Source: Thermodesulfovibrio yellowstonii DSM 11347
GTDB taxonomy: Bacteria; Nitrospirota; Thermodesulfovibrionia; Thermodesulfovibrionales; Thermodesulfovibrionaceae
Reading direction: 5' to 3'
Length of the DNA: 64,000 nt
Assembly (NCBI RefSeq): GCF_000020985.1
Contig: NC_011296.1
Span: 1 to 64,000, forward strand
Shown: positions 34,092 to 42,652 of the stretch, in pieces
Position numbering within the stretch: the stretch's first letter is position 1
Layout: every line of letters begins with the position of its first letter
Translations under genes and position numbers: made by a program
Notes under the pieces: generated by a model
What the model was told of the DNA's origin: nothing
What the model saw: the letters and a program-made list of their open reading frames with translations, nothing else
Databases searched by the model: none

Positions 34092-35993
34092 CTATATTAT
34101 CATCAGCTTATATCTCTCAATAAGAATATCCTGAAGCTTTGATATAAGCTGGAAAGTATCTTTTAAGAGTTTTTTCTCAAGATTACTTAATGATTCAGGA
34201 TTAATAAAATTATCAGGCATATTGCCCTGTAACACTTGTTCATACTGATGACGCATTCTTAAAAACATGAGAAACTCAAAAGCATATGCCATTTCGTCTG
34301 CATAATCCCTTACAACAGTATGCTTACTTTTTAATGTTTCAATTCTTTCTAAGGTTGAGGTCTCTCTTATTCCCTTTTCAAGGCTGAAAAGTCTTACTAT
34401 GTCAACAATAGGAGCAATACCCTTAATTTTTAGATTTAGTTTATCTTTATGTTCACCGCTTTTTTCTACAACAAAAGTTTTGAAAAAACCAAGTGGAGGT
34501 TTGTTTCTCACTGCAAGATTAGCTAAATATCCAAGAAATACTTTCTGGTCTTTAACAATATTGAGAAGATAATCTCTTAGATTTTCCTCTAAGGAAAGGT
34601 CTCCATAAATTCCTCTAAAATCAAAAAATATATTTGAAAGGTTGATGTTTTCACCCTTTGGTGTATAAATCCATTGAGAGAAATACTTTTTCCAGACTTT
34701 GAGAGGCTGACACCATTTAGGATTACTTGCCATGATATCTCCAGGACAAGGTGGAAAACCACATTTTAGAAGATTTTCCTTTATCCAAGCTGTAAGTTCA
34801 AGAAAATATTTTTGCACCGCCTCCTGTTGTGCCTGAGGCGGATCAGCATAGATAAGTGCATTATCTTGGTCAGTTTTAAAGGTTTGTTCTTTTCTGCCCT
34901 CTGAGCCAAGAGCAATCCAGCAATAGGGGACAGGGGGTTGCCCAAACTCTCTTTCAGCAAACTGAATAATTTTTCTGACAATTCTATCATTTATCTCTGT
35001 TATGATTCGGGTTATGTTGCTTGCTTTAGCTCCTTGAGAAATCAGATTTCCTGCAATAGTGTTTACTTGTTTGGATGTATTCATTAAGCCTTCTACTGTT
35101 TGCTGAATTTCTAAATCTCTTACAATCGTAACTGGTGAAAAACCCTGAAGCATCATTATGTCGTGATTTGTAATAATTCCTTCAATCTTTCCATTTTTTA
35201 TTACTAAAAGATGGTGTATATTGTATTTAAGCATTCTTACGACCGCTTCAAAACAGAAATCCTTTGCATCAATCTTTATAATTGGATAACTCATTATGTT
35301 TTTAACAGGCTCATCAACATTTCTTGCTGAGGCAACTACTTTTCTGCGTAGGTCTTTGTCTGTGATTATTCCAACTGGAATTCCTTGGCTATCCATAATG
35401 ATTAGAGAACTTATAGAGTTTTCACACATAAGCCTTGCAGCATCTCTTATTGAAGTATTTTCAGGAACAGAAATAACGTTTTTAGTAGCAATTTCTTCAA
35501 CAGGAGTGGTAAAAAGAAGTTTATCAACTGTATAAGTTAGTGTTTTTTTAGACTGCTCTTCTCTGTATCCTTTGTCAAAGTATATGTTCATAAAAGACCT
35601 TAAGAAAAAGTCTCTCACTTCAGAATATTTATTTATCAGATTAGAGATAGTTTCCTTTGGTATTAGATAGCAGATTGTATCATCAATTGCAACAACATTT
35701 GCTCGTGATTTATCTCCACTCATCAAAGAAACAAAGCCAAAACTGTCTCCCTCGCTTCTGTAGTCTATGACAATTTCCTCATTTTCAACTCTTCGGTATA
35801 CTTTAACTCCACCTTTTTTAATAACATAAAGAAACTCACTGGGAGGACCGTCCTGAAGAAGAATATGAGTCCCCTTAGGATAATATTCCATAGATGTTTT
35901 AACTGTTACAGAATTAATAGCTTCATCACTTAAGAATTCAAAAGGAGGAACAGATTTTAGAAAATCCATGATATCTTCAATTATCTTTACCAT
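34092..35993 (-). CDS. cNMP-binding / CBS-pair / DUF294 nucleotidyltransferase-like protein, copy A
   Basis: Signalling-type protein of 633 aa. It has a cyclic-nucleotide-binding fold at about residues 18-130, two CBS domains at about 170-285, and a GlnD-like nucleotidyltransferase domain with GSEGRKEQ (363-370) and DQDNA (375-379). A DUF294 C-terminal domain follows. The pattern suggests nucleotide sensing coupled to nucleotidyl transfer onto an unknown target. It heads the operon with the exonuclease, DUF485, ActP-like symporter and acs. The predicted sigma-54 start is only 4 nt upstream; ATG 35969 is an alternative. The copy at 36117-37958 belongs to the upstream operon. Confidence 0.85.
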   Translation of the reverse strand: MVKIIEDIMDFLKSVPPFEFLSDEAINSVTVKTSMEYYPKGTHILLQDGPPSEFLYVIKKGGVKVYRRVENEEIVIDYRSEGDSFGFVSLMSGDKSRANVVAIDDTICYLIPKETISNLINKYSEVRDFFLRSFMNIYFDKGYREEQSKKTLTYTVDKLLFTTPVEEIATKNVISVPENTSIRDAARLMCENSISSLIIMDSQGIPVGIITDKDLRRKVVASARNVDEPVKNIMSYPIIKIDAKDFCFEAVVRMLKYNIHHLLVIKNGKIEGIITNHDIMMLQGFSPVTIVRDLEIQQTVEGLMNTSKQVNTIAGNLISQGAKASNITRIITEINDRIVRKIIQFAEREFGQPPVPYCWIALGSEGRKEQTFKTDQDNALIYADPPQAQQEAVQKYFLELTAWIKENLLKCGFPPCPGDIMASNPKWCQPLKVWKKYFSQWIYTPKGENINLSNIFFDFRGIYGDLSLEENLRDYLLNIVKDQKVFLGYLANLAVRNKPPLGFFKTFVVEKSGEHKDKLNLKIKGIAPIVDIVRLFSLEKGIRETSTLERIETLKSKHTVVRDYADEMAYAFEFLMFLRMRHQYEQVLQGNMPDNFINPESLSNLEKKLLKDTFQLISKLQDILIERYKLMII

Positions 35994-36008
35994 ATAGTTT
36001 TCAATGAA

Positions 36009-36023
36009 GCAAATATTATGCCA
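36009..36023 (-). promoter_or_regulatory. Sigma-54 (-24/-12) promoter of the DUF294-exonuclease-actP-acs operon
   Basis: On the minus strand the sequence is TGGCATA-N4-TTGC followed by T, a near-consensus sigma-54 element with exact GG to GC spacing. The predicted start is 35997, just before the first gene. GTTAC-type dyads lie upstream at about -86 and -108. Confidence 0.7.
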
Positions 36024-36075
36024 TAGCTTAAAGGTGCTCAGATATTTAAGAGGTTAATTAACTCATTCTAAAAAT

Positions 36076-36112
36076 GTTACTAAAAGTAACTAAGGATGTT
36101 TATTTGGGTAAC
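36076..36112 (-). promoter_or_regulatory. Two activator-site candidates upstream of the sigma-54 promoter
   Basis: A perfect dyad GTTAC-TAAAA-GTAAC occupies 36076-36090 (GTTACT and AGTAAC arms). A second, GTTTA-TTTGG-GTAAC, lies at 36098-36112 with one mismatched arm base. The 22-bp spacing between centres puts them on about the same DNA face. The distance of about 85-110 bp upstream of the start is typical of enhancer sites for NtrC-type activators. Confidence 0.55.
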
Positions 36113-36116
36113 AAAT

Positions 36117-37958
36117 TTATGAAAAATATCTAAGATTATACTTATCAAAAAGAAGTTTTTGAAATTCCTCTATTTTTTTAAAAACATCAATGAGAATTTC
36201 TTTTTCTGTTTTTGATAATTCCTTCGGATTTATATAGTTGTCTGGAGGTATATTATTTCTTATTTTCTTAGCTTGTGATTTTAGTCGAAGAGTCATTAAA
36301 AACCTGTATCCTTCTTCCAGATCTCTTGCAAAATCAGGTGTAAAAATAGATAAATCTTTTAATTTTCTAATTCTCTCAAAGGTATTTGTATTTCTTATCT
36401 CATTATGGAGAGATAAAACTCTTATACCTTGAGTTATAGGGAAAATACCGTATTTTTTTATGTCAATCTCTCCTTTATACTTCCCTTCTTTTTCAGTCTT
36501 CAACTTGCCTAAAAAACCTACAGGAGGAGTGAATTTTATTGCCTCTGAGGCAAGAAAAGGTAGAAAATGTTTGGAAATTCTTATCCTTTGGAATATAAAC
36601 TGCCATAGTTCATCTATTAATTTATCTTCACCGAAAACATTTCTGAAATCAAAAAATATACTTATATTTAAAACATTTTCAGGTTTAGGATTTTCCATCC
36701 ATCTACCAATTTCCTTGAACCATTCTTCTTTTGTTCTTCTCCAGTAAGGATTACTAATCATAACATTTCCCTGACAAGGGGGAAAGCCGATATCAAGCAA
36801 ATATTTTATATATAGTTCTGAAAACTTCTCAAAATATTCCCTATTTGCAGAATTACCTTCAAAAATTAGAGCATTATCCTGATCTGTTTTGAGGCTCTGT
36901 TCTCTCCTTCCTTCTGAGCCTATAACCATAATAGAATAATTACAGGGTGGTAAACCAATTTCTTCCTCTACAAGCCTGACTACCCTTGCCATAAAATGGT
37001 CATTAAGTTCTGCTATATATTTTCCAACATATTCAGGATCTAATCCAGACATAACACCATCAATTACGCTTTCATTTACAAGAGAATAAAGGTAGGAAAG
37101 TTCCTCTGTGCTTTTAGCTCTATCAATTTCCTTAATAAGAAAAATTATGTTTTTACTCTCATGGGATATAACCACTCTATCGTCAAGTATTCCCCAGATT
37201 GCCCCTGAATCCATTATTACTAATTTTCTTATTCTGTGTTTTGCCATTGTTAGCAGTGCATTAAAAAGCGGTTCAGAGGCATCCATTGTAATTATCGGAA
37301 AAGTAGCTACATCTTGAGCTTTTGCAAGAGAAGGATTTATCTCCTTTGCAAGGATTTTTTTTATTATATCTCTTTCTGTAATAATGCCTATTTCTCCATC
37401 CTTTTGAACAAGGCAGAATGTAGAGTCATGCTCAGCCATTGTTTTTGCTGTATCTATTATGTTCATGTTTCCTTTGATTAACAGAGGCTCTTTAATTTTA
37501 ATGTCTTTTATTCTTACATCAAGAAGTCTTTCCATCTGGAAGGAACTTCTTAGCTTAGGGACCTTGTGAACTCTTTTTGCAAGTTCTTTTGTGAAATATT
37601 TAGAAAAACTCTCATATTTACTCAGCAAATCAAGAAATTTTTCTTTTTTTATCTGAAGAATTTTTGTATTATCCTCAACAATTCTTGCAGTAGATACAGG
37701 TGACATCTCACTAACTAAAGATACATAACCAAATATGTCTCCTCCTTTGAGATGAGCTATTAGCTGAGAATTTTTTTCAAGAAATACCTCACCTTCAAGA
37801 ATTATGTATAAGAAATTAAGTGGTTCACTGCCTTCTTTAAAGAGTATTTCATTTTTTTTATAAGTTTTCAATTCAGCTATTGAAACTATTTCTTCAATCT
37901 CTTCTATGGGAAGGGTATCAAAGGGATATATTTTTTTGATTTTCTCTAAATCTTCCAT
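36117..37958 (-). CDS. cNMP-binding / CBS-pair / DUF294 nucleotidyltransferase-like protein, copy B
   Basis: A 613-aa paralogue of the 34092 gene with the same order: cNMP-binding fold (about 10-120), CBS pair (about 150-265), a nucleotidyltransferase core with GSEGRREQ (347-354) and DQDNA (359-363), and a DUF294 tail. Divergence is high outside the motifs, so this is an old duplication. It is the last gene of the operon that begins at 41151 (exonuclease B, DUF4212, symporter, small membrane protein). Catalytic residues appear intact. Target and ligand unknown. Confidence 0.85.
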   Translation of the reverse strand: MEDLEKIKKIYPFDTLPIEEIEEIVSIAELKTYKKNEILFKEGSEPLNFLYIILEGEVFLEKNSQLIAHLKGGDIFGYVSLVSEMSPVSTARIVEDNTKILQIKKEKFLDLLSKYESFSKYFTKELAKRVHKVPKLRSSFQMERLLDVRIKDIKIKEPLLIKGNMNIIDTAKTMAEHDSTFCLVQKDGEIGIITERDIIKKILAKEINPSLAKAQDVATFPIITMDASEPLFNALLTMAKHRIRKLVIMDSGAIWGILDDRVVISHESKNIIFLIKEIDRAKSTEELSYLYSLVNESVIDGVMSGLDPEYVGKYIAELNDHFMARVVRLVEEEIGLPPCNYSIMVIGSEGRREQSLKTDQDNALIFEGNSANREYFEKFSELYIKYLLDIGFPPCQGNVMISNPYWRRTKEEWFKEIGRWMENPKPENVLNISIFFDFRNVFGEDKLIDELWQFIFQRIRISKHFLPFLASEAIKFTPPVGFLGKLKTEKEGKYKGEIDIKKYGIFPITQGIRVLSLHNEIRNTNTFERIRKLKDLSIFTPDFARDLEEGYRFLMTLRLKSQAKKIRNNIPPDNYINPKELSKTEKEILIDVFKKIEEFQKLLFDKYNLRYFS

Positions 37959-37962
37959 AACA

Positions 37963-38196
37963 TCAAAAATATTTTACAACTAAAAGGCGAAGAATAACTA
38001 TAAAGATTATTATAAAAATTGTTGTTCCTTTAGGGAATATCCTTCTTGCTAATGTATATAAGGGTTCAGTTGTTCTCATAAAAAGTCCATAGATGGGGTT
38101 TTTAGGATCTTTTGTAAAAAAAGATAAAATGGCTCGTCCTATGACGAGCCACATTATAAAGGAAAGGGTATAATTGAGAAAAAGCTTTAATGTCAT
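37963..38196 (-). CDS. YggT-like small membrane protein
   Basis: A 77-aa protein with two hydrophobic segments (about residues 7-27 and 58-74) separated by a loop, FTKDPKNPIYGLFMRTTEPLYTLARRIFP, that resembles YggT-family proteins. Its ATG overlaps the symporter stop codon (ATGA), so translation is coupled. It lies 4 bp before the DUF294 copy B gene. It could help symporter assembly. The similarity is by eye only. Confidence 0.6.
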   Translation of the reverse strand: MTLKLFLNYTLSFIMWLVIGRAILSFFTKDPKNPIYGLFMRTTEPLYTLARRIFPKGTTIFIIIFIVILRLLVVKYF

Positions 38197-40202
38197 TCCT
38201 CAACTCCACCTTTTACTGCACCTTTGGGATATCTTATACTGTCAACAAATTCCTGGAGTTCTTGAGAGGGTGCAGCTGTAATTCTTGATACGACCAGAGC
38301 CACAATAATATTTGCAGGAAGTCCAAATATGCCTGCTGCAATTGTTTTTATCCCAAACCAGTCTATTCCATAAAATCTGCTTCCAATTATATAATATGTA
38401 GTAATTAGTAGCCCAACGATCATTCCTGTTACTGCTCCAGTTTTGTTCATTCTTTTGTCCCATATTCCAAGTACAACAGCTGGAAAGAATGTAGCAGCAG
38501 CAAGGGAAAATGCCCAGGCAACAAGTTCAACAATTATTGCCAGTTTAAAACTTGCCACATAGGCACCAATTGCAGCAACAACGATTAAGAGAGCTTTTCC
38601 AATTTTCACTCTTGTGGACGGTGATATATTTGGATTAATGATTTTGTAATAAAGGTCATGGGATATGGCATTTGAAATGGTGATTAGAAGTCCATCAGCA
38701 GTGGAAAGCGCCGCGGCAAGCCCTCCTGCAGCGATTAATCCAGCAACTACATAGGGGAGTCCTGCAATTTCTGGAGTTGCAAGCACTACTGCATCAGCCC
38801 TTATTATAATTTCAGAAAACTGAATAATTCCGTCTCCGTTCATGTCTTTTATAGAGATTAATCCTACTGAAGCCCATTTGGCAACCCATCCAGGAAGAGA
38901 GGTAAAAGCCTGCCCAACTATGTTTGTAAGAATCTCACTTCTTGCAAAAGCTGCGTAAGCTGGTGCAGTAAAGTAAAGCAAGAATATGAAAAATAAAGCC
39001 CAGGCAGCAGAACTTCTTGCTTCACGAACTGTAGGTGTAGTATAAAATCTCATAAGAACATGAGGTAACCCTGCTGTTCCAACCATCAGACAAAAAGTAA
39101 GTGCAAGAAAGTTAATTATTCCTTTTGTATCCGAAGGTGGAGATACATAGGACTTAGGTGGCTTAGACATTACCTGCGCTTCTTTCATCGTAGCAGTCCA
39201 TTTTTCTTTTGCTTCTTCTGGTGTCTTAGGATAGTCTTTCAGAGCTTTTTCAGCCTTTGTTCTTTCAGGGTTTTCTGTAGGTAAGTTTTTGAGCTTTTTT
39301 TCAAGCTCGGTCTTTCCTTTTTGCCAACTTTCTGGTAATTCTTTAATTTTTGCATTTAATTCCTCAGCCTTCTTTTTCCATTCCTGTCTAACCTCTATTT
39401 CTTTAACGTCATTTACAAGAGCTTTTTGTTTTGACTCAATCACCTGTAAAGCTTGTCCATACATAACCTGCGGAATTGGGATTCCTGTATGTTTATAAGA
39501 AATGGCAACAACAGGGATCATATAGGCAGTTATCAATATTATATACTGAGCAACCTGTGTCCATGTTACTGCTCTCATGCCACCCAGAAACGAACAGACT
39601 AATATGCCTGATAAGCCAAGAAATACACCTGCTTCAAAGGGAATTCCCACAAATCTGCTTGTAATAATTCCAACACCTACAATTTGTGCCACAAGATAGG
39701 CAAAAGAGACTATTATGGCAGATACAATTCCTATCATTCTTGGAAGTTTACCACCATATCTGGCTTCCAGAAAATCTGGAATAGTAAACTGACCAAATTT
39801 TCTTATGTAAGGTGCAACCATAACTGCTAAAAGAACATATCCACCTGTCCATCCCATAATAAAGGCTAAACCGTCATAGCCCTGCAAATAGAGAGCACCT
39901 GCCATTCCAATAAAAGAAGCTGCACTCATCCAGTCTGAAGCTGTAGCCATACCATTAAATATTGCAGGAACTTTCCTACCCGCAACATAATATTCAGCAA
40001 CAACTGAAGTTCTTGACAGGATGCCTATCGCAGCATAAACTCCAATTGTTCCAAATAGAAAGGCATAACCTATATACTTCTGTTGAAGCCCCATATTTTC
40101 TCCAATCCAAAGGGCTATAACAAAAATTAGAAATATACCAGTGTATACTCCATAAATCTGCCTTAATTTTTTCTTCCATGCTTGCATTGCATCATTTGCC
40201 AT
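38193..40202 (-). CDS. Sodium:solute symporter with cytoplasmic coiled-coil insert (VC_2705-type)
   Basis: SSS-family transporter of 669 aa, longer than ActP (512 aa). The sodium-site region EYYVAGRKVPAIFNGMATASDWMSAASFIG is clear. Between about residues 250 and 360 there is a Lys/Glu-rich, helical, probably coiled-coil insert (EWKKKAEELNAKIKELPESW onward) ending in PPKSYVSPPSD, before TAGLPHVLMRFYTTP resumes the transporter. This form is typically paired with DUF4212, which lies 2 bp upstream here. Acetate or another monocarboxylate is the likely substrate. The insert may be a docking site for the DUF294 protein; that is inference. Confidence 0.88.
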   Translation of the reverse strand: MANDAMQAWKKKLRQIYGVYTGIFLIFVIALWIGENMGLQQKYIGYAFLFGTIGVYAAIGILSRTSVVAEYYVAGRKVPAIFNGMATASDWMSAASFIGMAGALYLQGYDGLAFIMGWTGGYVLLAVMVAPYIRKFGQFTIPDFLEARYGGKLPRMIGIVSAIIVSFAYLVAQIVGVGIITSRFVGIPFEAGVFLGLSGILVCSFLGGMRAVTWTQVAQYIILITAYMIPVVAISYKHTGIPIPQVMYGQALQVIESKQKALVNDVKEIEVRQEWKKKAEELNAKIKELPESWQKGKTELEKKLKNLPTENPERTKAEKALKDYPKTPEEAKEKWTATMKEAQVMSKPPKSYVSPPSDTKGIINFLALTFCLMVGTAGLPHVLMRFYTTPTVREARSSAAWALFFIFLLYFTAPAYAAFARSEILTNIVGQAFTSLPGWVAKWASVGLISIKDMNGDGIIQFSEIIIRADAVVLATPEIAGLPYVVAGLIAAGGLAAALSTADGLLITISNAISHDLYYKIINPNISPSTRVKIGKALLIVVAAIGAYVASFKLAIIVELVAWAFSLAAATFFPAVVLGIWDKRMNKTGAVTGMIVGLLITTYYIIGSRFYGIDWFGIKTIAAGIFGLPANIIVALVVSRITAAPSQELQEFVDSIRYPKGAVKGGVEE

Positions 40203-40204
40203 GG

Positions 40205-40462
40205 TTATTCCTCCTCTAATCCATATTTTTTATCAAGTTCATTCATCTTCATGGAGTAAAAATAATTAAGAAGAACAAATACTATAAGAGAACCCTGTGA
40301 ACCCATGTAGTAGCCAAATGGAAAGCCTAAAATTGTAATGCTATTAAGAGAAGAAGCAAAAATTGCTGCCAAATAGGAGACAGCAAACCAGATTAGCAAG
40401 ATAACATACATTAGAATTCTGTTATCTCGCCAGTAAGCATCAAGCGTTTCCTTCGTTACCAT
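40205..40462 (-). CDS. DUF4212 small membrane subunit of SSS transporter
   Basis: An 85-aa protein with two hydrophobic helices (about 16-38 and 45-70) and NRILMYVILLIWFAVSYLAA near the start, the DUF4212 form. It is found directly before VC_2705-type symporters and is assumed to be an accessory subunit. It mirrors the DUF485 partner of the other symporter. GGAGG precedes the ATG. Exonuclease B ends 11 bp upstream. Confidence 0.88.
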   Translation of the reverse strand: MVTKETLDAYWRDNRILMYVILLIWFAVSYLAAIFASSLNSITILGFPFGYYMGSQGSLIVFVLLNYFYSMKMNELDKKYGLEEE

Positions 40463-40473
40463 AAATACCTCCT

Positions 40474-41151
40474 TTAAAATTGATAGTTTTTTTCATATTT
40501 CCCAAACATGTATCCGGATACAGTTGGTTTCCCTATTTTTTTCAGTAAATCAAACCAGGAAGCATTGATTTTTTGAACCATGATAATCTCTCTTTGAAAA
40601 ATTTGTGCTGTTATAAAGGCATCATAGAGAGCATCATGAAGCATGTCTACTTTTATATCAAAGGCTTCCGCTATTTCAGGCAATGATTTTGCTCCTTTGA
40701 ATTTTTTAGATATAATTTCTCTTTCTATTAACCAGTTAAATATTATGTATGTATCAATTGCTTCAGGAGTGAAGCCTGTATTTAGCCATTTTGAAGTCTC
40801 CTTTCTCAGAAACTTAATATCAATCTCAATAAAATGTCCTACAATTGGTCTATTTTTGATAAAGTCAATAAATTCTTTAAGAATAAGTTTTATATCAGGA
40901 CATTGTTCCAACTCCGTTGATGTCAATTTATGTATTAATACAGCTTTGTCTTTTGGCTTACACTGAGGATTTAAAATTCTATAGAAAATATCCCCAATTA
41001 AAATGCTTCTTTCCCTCATTGTGATTGCGCCGATGGATATAATACTGTCATTTTTTTCATCTAATCCTGTGAGTTCGGTATCAATAACAACAAATTCTTT
41101 ATTACGGAAAATTTCTGATTCTATCCTGTTTTTTCTAAAAAATTTAAACAT
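40474..41151 (-). CDS. DnaQ-like 3'-5' exonuclease domain protein, copy B
   Basis: A 225-aa DEDD exonuclease like the one at 33397, sharing the MFKFFRKNR start. Motif I is FVVIDTELTGL, motif II PIVGHFIEIDIKFLRKE and motif III LHDALYDAFITAQIF, so catalytic acids are present. It is the first gene of the DUF4212-symporter-YggT-DUF294 operon. No Shine-Dalgarno is visible and a sigma-54-like element predicts a transcript starting 2 nt before the ATG, so translation may be leaderless. Confidence 0.85.
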   Translation of the reverse strand: MFKFFRKNRIESEIFRNKEFVVIDTELTGLDEKNDSIISIGAITMRERSILIGDIFYRILNPQCKPKDKAVLIHKLTSTELEQCPDIKLILKEFIDFIKNRPIVGHFIEIDIKFLRKETSKWLNTGFTPEAIDTYIIFNWLIEREIISKKFKGAKSLPEIAEAFDIKVDMLHDALYDAFITAQIFQREIIMVQKINASWFDLLKKIGKPTVSGYMFGKYEKNYQF

Positions 41152-41164
41152 GAAAAAAGATTAC

Positions 41165-41179
41165 TCAAATAACATGCCA
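41165..41179 (-). promoter_or_regulatory. Sigma-54-like promoter of the exonuclease-DUF4212-symporter operon
   Basis: The minus strand reads TGGCATG-N4-TTGA, with correct GG spacing but A instead of C at -12. The predicted start at 41153 is 2 nt before the ATG. Taken alone it is weaker than the site at 36009. It gains support from upstream dyads with the same geometry. Confidence 0.45.
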
Positions 41180-41232
41180 GAAGACAAATTAAGTAAAATA
41201 AGGTTTTCCCCAATCATTATGAGAAAATCAAG

Positions 41233-41271
41233 CTGTTACATAAAGTAAAACAACAAGAAAAAAAGTAACAG
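41233..41271 (-). promoter_or_regulatory. Activator-site candidates upstream of the second sigma-54 promoter
   Basis: GTTAC-ATAAA-GTAAA at 41236-41250 matches the 36076 dyad at most positions, and a further GTAACAG half-site lies at 41265-41271. The outer arms CTGTTAC (41233-41239) and GTAACAG also form a 7-bp inverted repeat. Centres are about 90 and 114 bp upstream of the predicted start, the same layout as at the other operon. Confidence 0.5.
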
Positions 41272-41303
41272 AAATAAATAGAGGGATTTTAAAATATGTC
41301 TAT

Positions 41304-42539
41304 TTAGTTTGAATTTAGCTTTTTATTGTTTAAGAAAAAAAGTGCAACAATAATACCGATGAGACTACATACAGCCACAAAAGGAAAAACCGAAAAATAA
41401 GAACCTTGTAAATCTTTAATCTGTCCTGAAATTAAAACTCCAGTGATTGCTCCAGTTCCGTATGCTGTGAATACCAGTCCATAGTTTTTTCCATAAAATT
41501 TAGTTCCATAAAAAATTTTTGTTGCTGTAGGAGCGATTGCAAGCCATCCACCAAGATTTAACCATAGTAAACAGAATCCAATAATAAATATGATTTTTTC
41601 ACGAACTCCATATATTAATAAAGAAGCTCCTCCGATTATCAAAAATGACAAAATTGCAGCAGCTTTTGGTTTTATTTTGTCAGTTAGCCATCCAAAAAAG
41701 GGCCTACCTAAAAAATTAAAAATTGCATATAGAGAAACCGCAAGCGCAGCCATTTCGTGTGTTAAACCTACTTCTTTCCCCGCAGGAGCGGATATTCCAA
41801 TAGCCATTAATCCAGCAAAACAACCTATAGTATAGGTTAGCCATAATGCCCAGAATGAGTTAGTTTTTATCATTTCCTCTCTGTCAAGTTCTATATTATT
41901 TGAAGTAGGATTAGAAGAAGTCTTTGCAATAAAACCCGCAGGCTTCCATCCCTCAGGAGGGAATTTGTAGGGTATAGAGAGAATTATGAGTATTATTAAG
42001 AAAGCTATTCCTAAATATAAGAAAGTACTTAATGGTCCGACTGAACCAATTAGTTGCTTGATTATCGGAGCTGTTATTAATGCTGAAAGTCCAAATCCAC
42101 CAACTGTTAATCCAATTGCCAAACCAGCCTTGTCTGGAAACCATTTTGCAGAAGTTGCAATAGGGGCGCCATACATAATACCAACTCCAGTGCCACCTAT
42201 TACTCCATAGAGTAAAGTTAGGCTATTGATATTTGTTGAAAAAGAAGCAGCAATCCATCCTATTCCAACCAGAATACCACCTAAAAACATTGTAGTTTTA
42301 GGTCCCCATTTTTGCATTAAATTTCCTGCAAAAGGCATAGCAAAAGCGAACATGGCTAAAAATATCATAAATGGTAATCCGCTCTCTGTTGCAGTTATAT
42401 CCCAGAGTTTTTCAAGAGGAGGTCTGAAAATACTGAATGCATAAATAGCACCAAGACAAATATTTATTATAAGTCCAAAAATTACATAGAACCATCTACC
42501 ACTTTCTGCTTTTATTCCTAAAATTCTTATATCTTGCAT
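41304..42539 (-). CDS. OFA-family MFS transporter (oxalate/formate antiporter type)
   Basis: Twelve-helix major facilitator of 411 aa. The N-terminal RWFYVIFGLIINICLGAIYAFSIF and the early GPKTTMFLGGILVGIGW, then GTGVGIMYGAPIATSAKWFPDKAGLAIG, are characteristic of the oxalate:formate antiporter family. Likely exchanges small organic acids; the substrate cannot be read from sequence. It lies between the exonuclease B operon and the sigma-54 activator, all on the same strand. I found no sigma-54 element in its 113-bp upstream gap. GGAG precedes the ATG. Confidence 0.85.
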   Translation of the reverse strand: MQDIRILGIKAESGRWFYVIFGLIINICLGAIYAFSIFRPPLEKLWDITATESGLPFMIFLAMFAFAMPFAGNLMQKWGPKTTMFLGGILVGIGWIAASFSTNINSLTLLYGVIGGTGVGIMYGAPIATSAKWFPDKAGLAIGLTVGGFGLSALITAPIIKQLIGSVGPLSTFLYLGIAFLIILIILSIPYKFPPEGWKPAGFIAKTSSNPTSNNIELDREEMIKTNSFWALWLTYTIGCFAGLMAIGISAPAGKEVGLTHEMAALAVSLYAIFNFLGRPFFGWLTDKIKPKAAAILSFLIIGGASLLIYGVREKIIFIIGFCLLWLNLGGWLAIAPTATKIFYGTKFYGKNYGLVFTAYGTGAITGVLISGQIKDLQGSYFSVFPFVAVCSLIGIIVALFFLNNKKLNSN

Positions 42540-42652
42540 AATCTGTCTCCGTAAATAGATATGTAAAAAAATGAAGGAAATTTTAAAATAAATTTGGATG
42601 GAAATTAAAATAAAATAAACTGAACTAAATATAAAAAATTCTTATAATAGAA

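Noticed and set aside
42540-42652. Sigma-54 promoter for the OFA transporter
   Set aside because: No TGGCA-N-TTGC pattern or GTTAC dyad found in this gap, so the transporter is not placed in the regulon.
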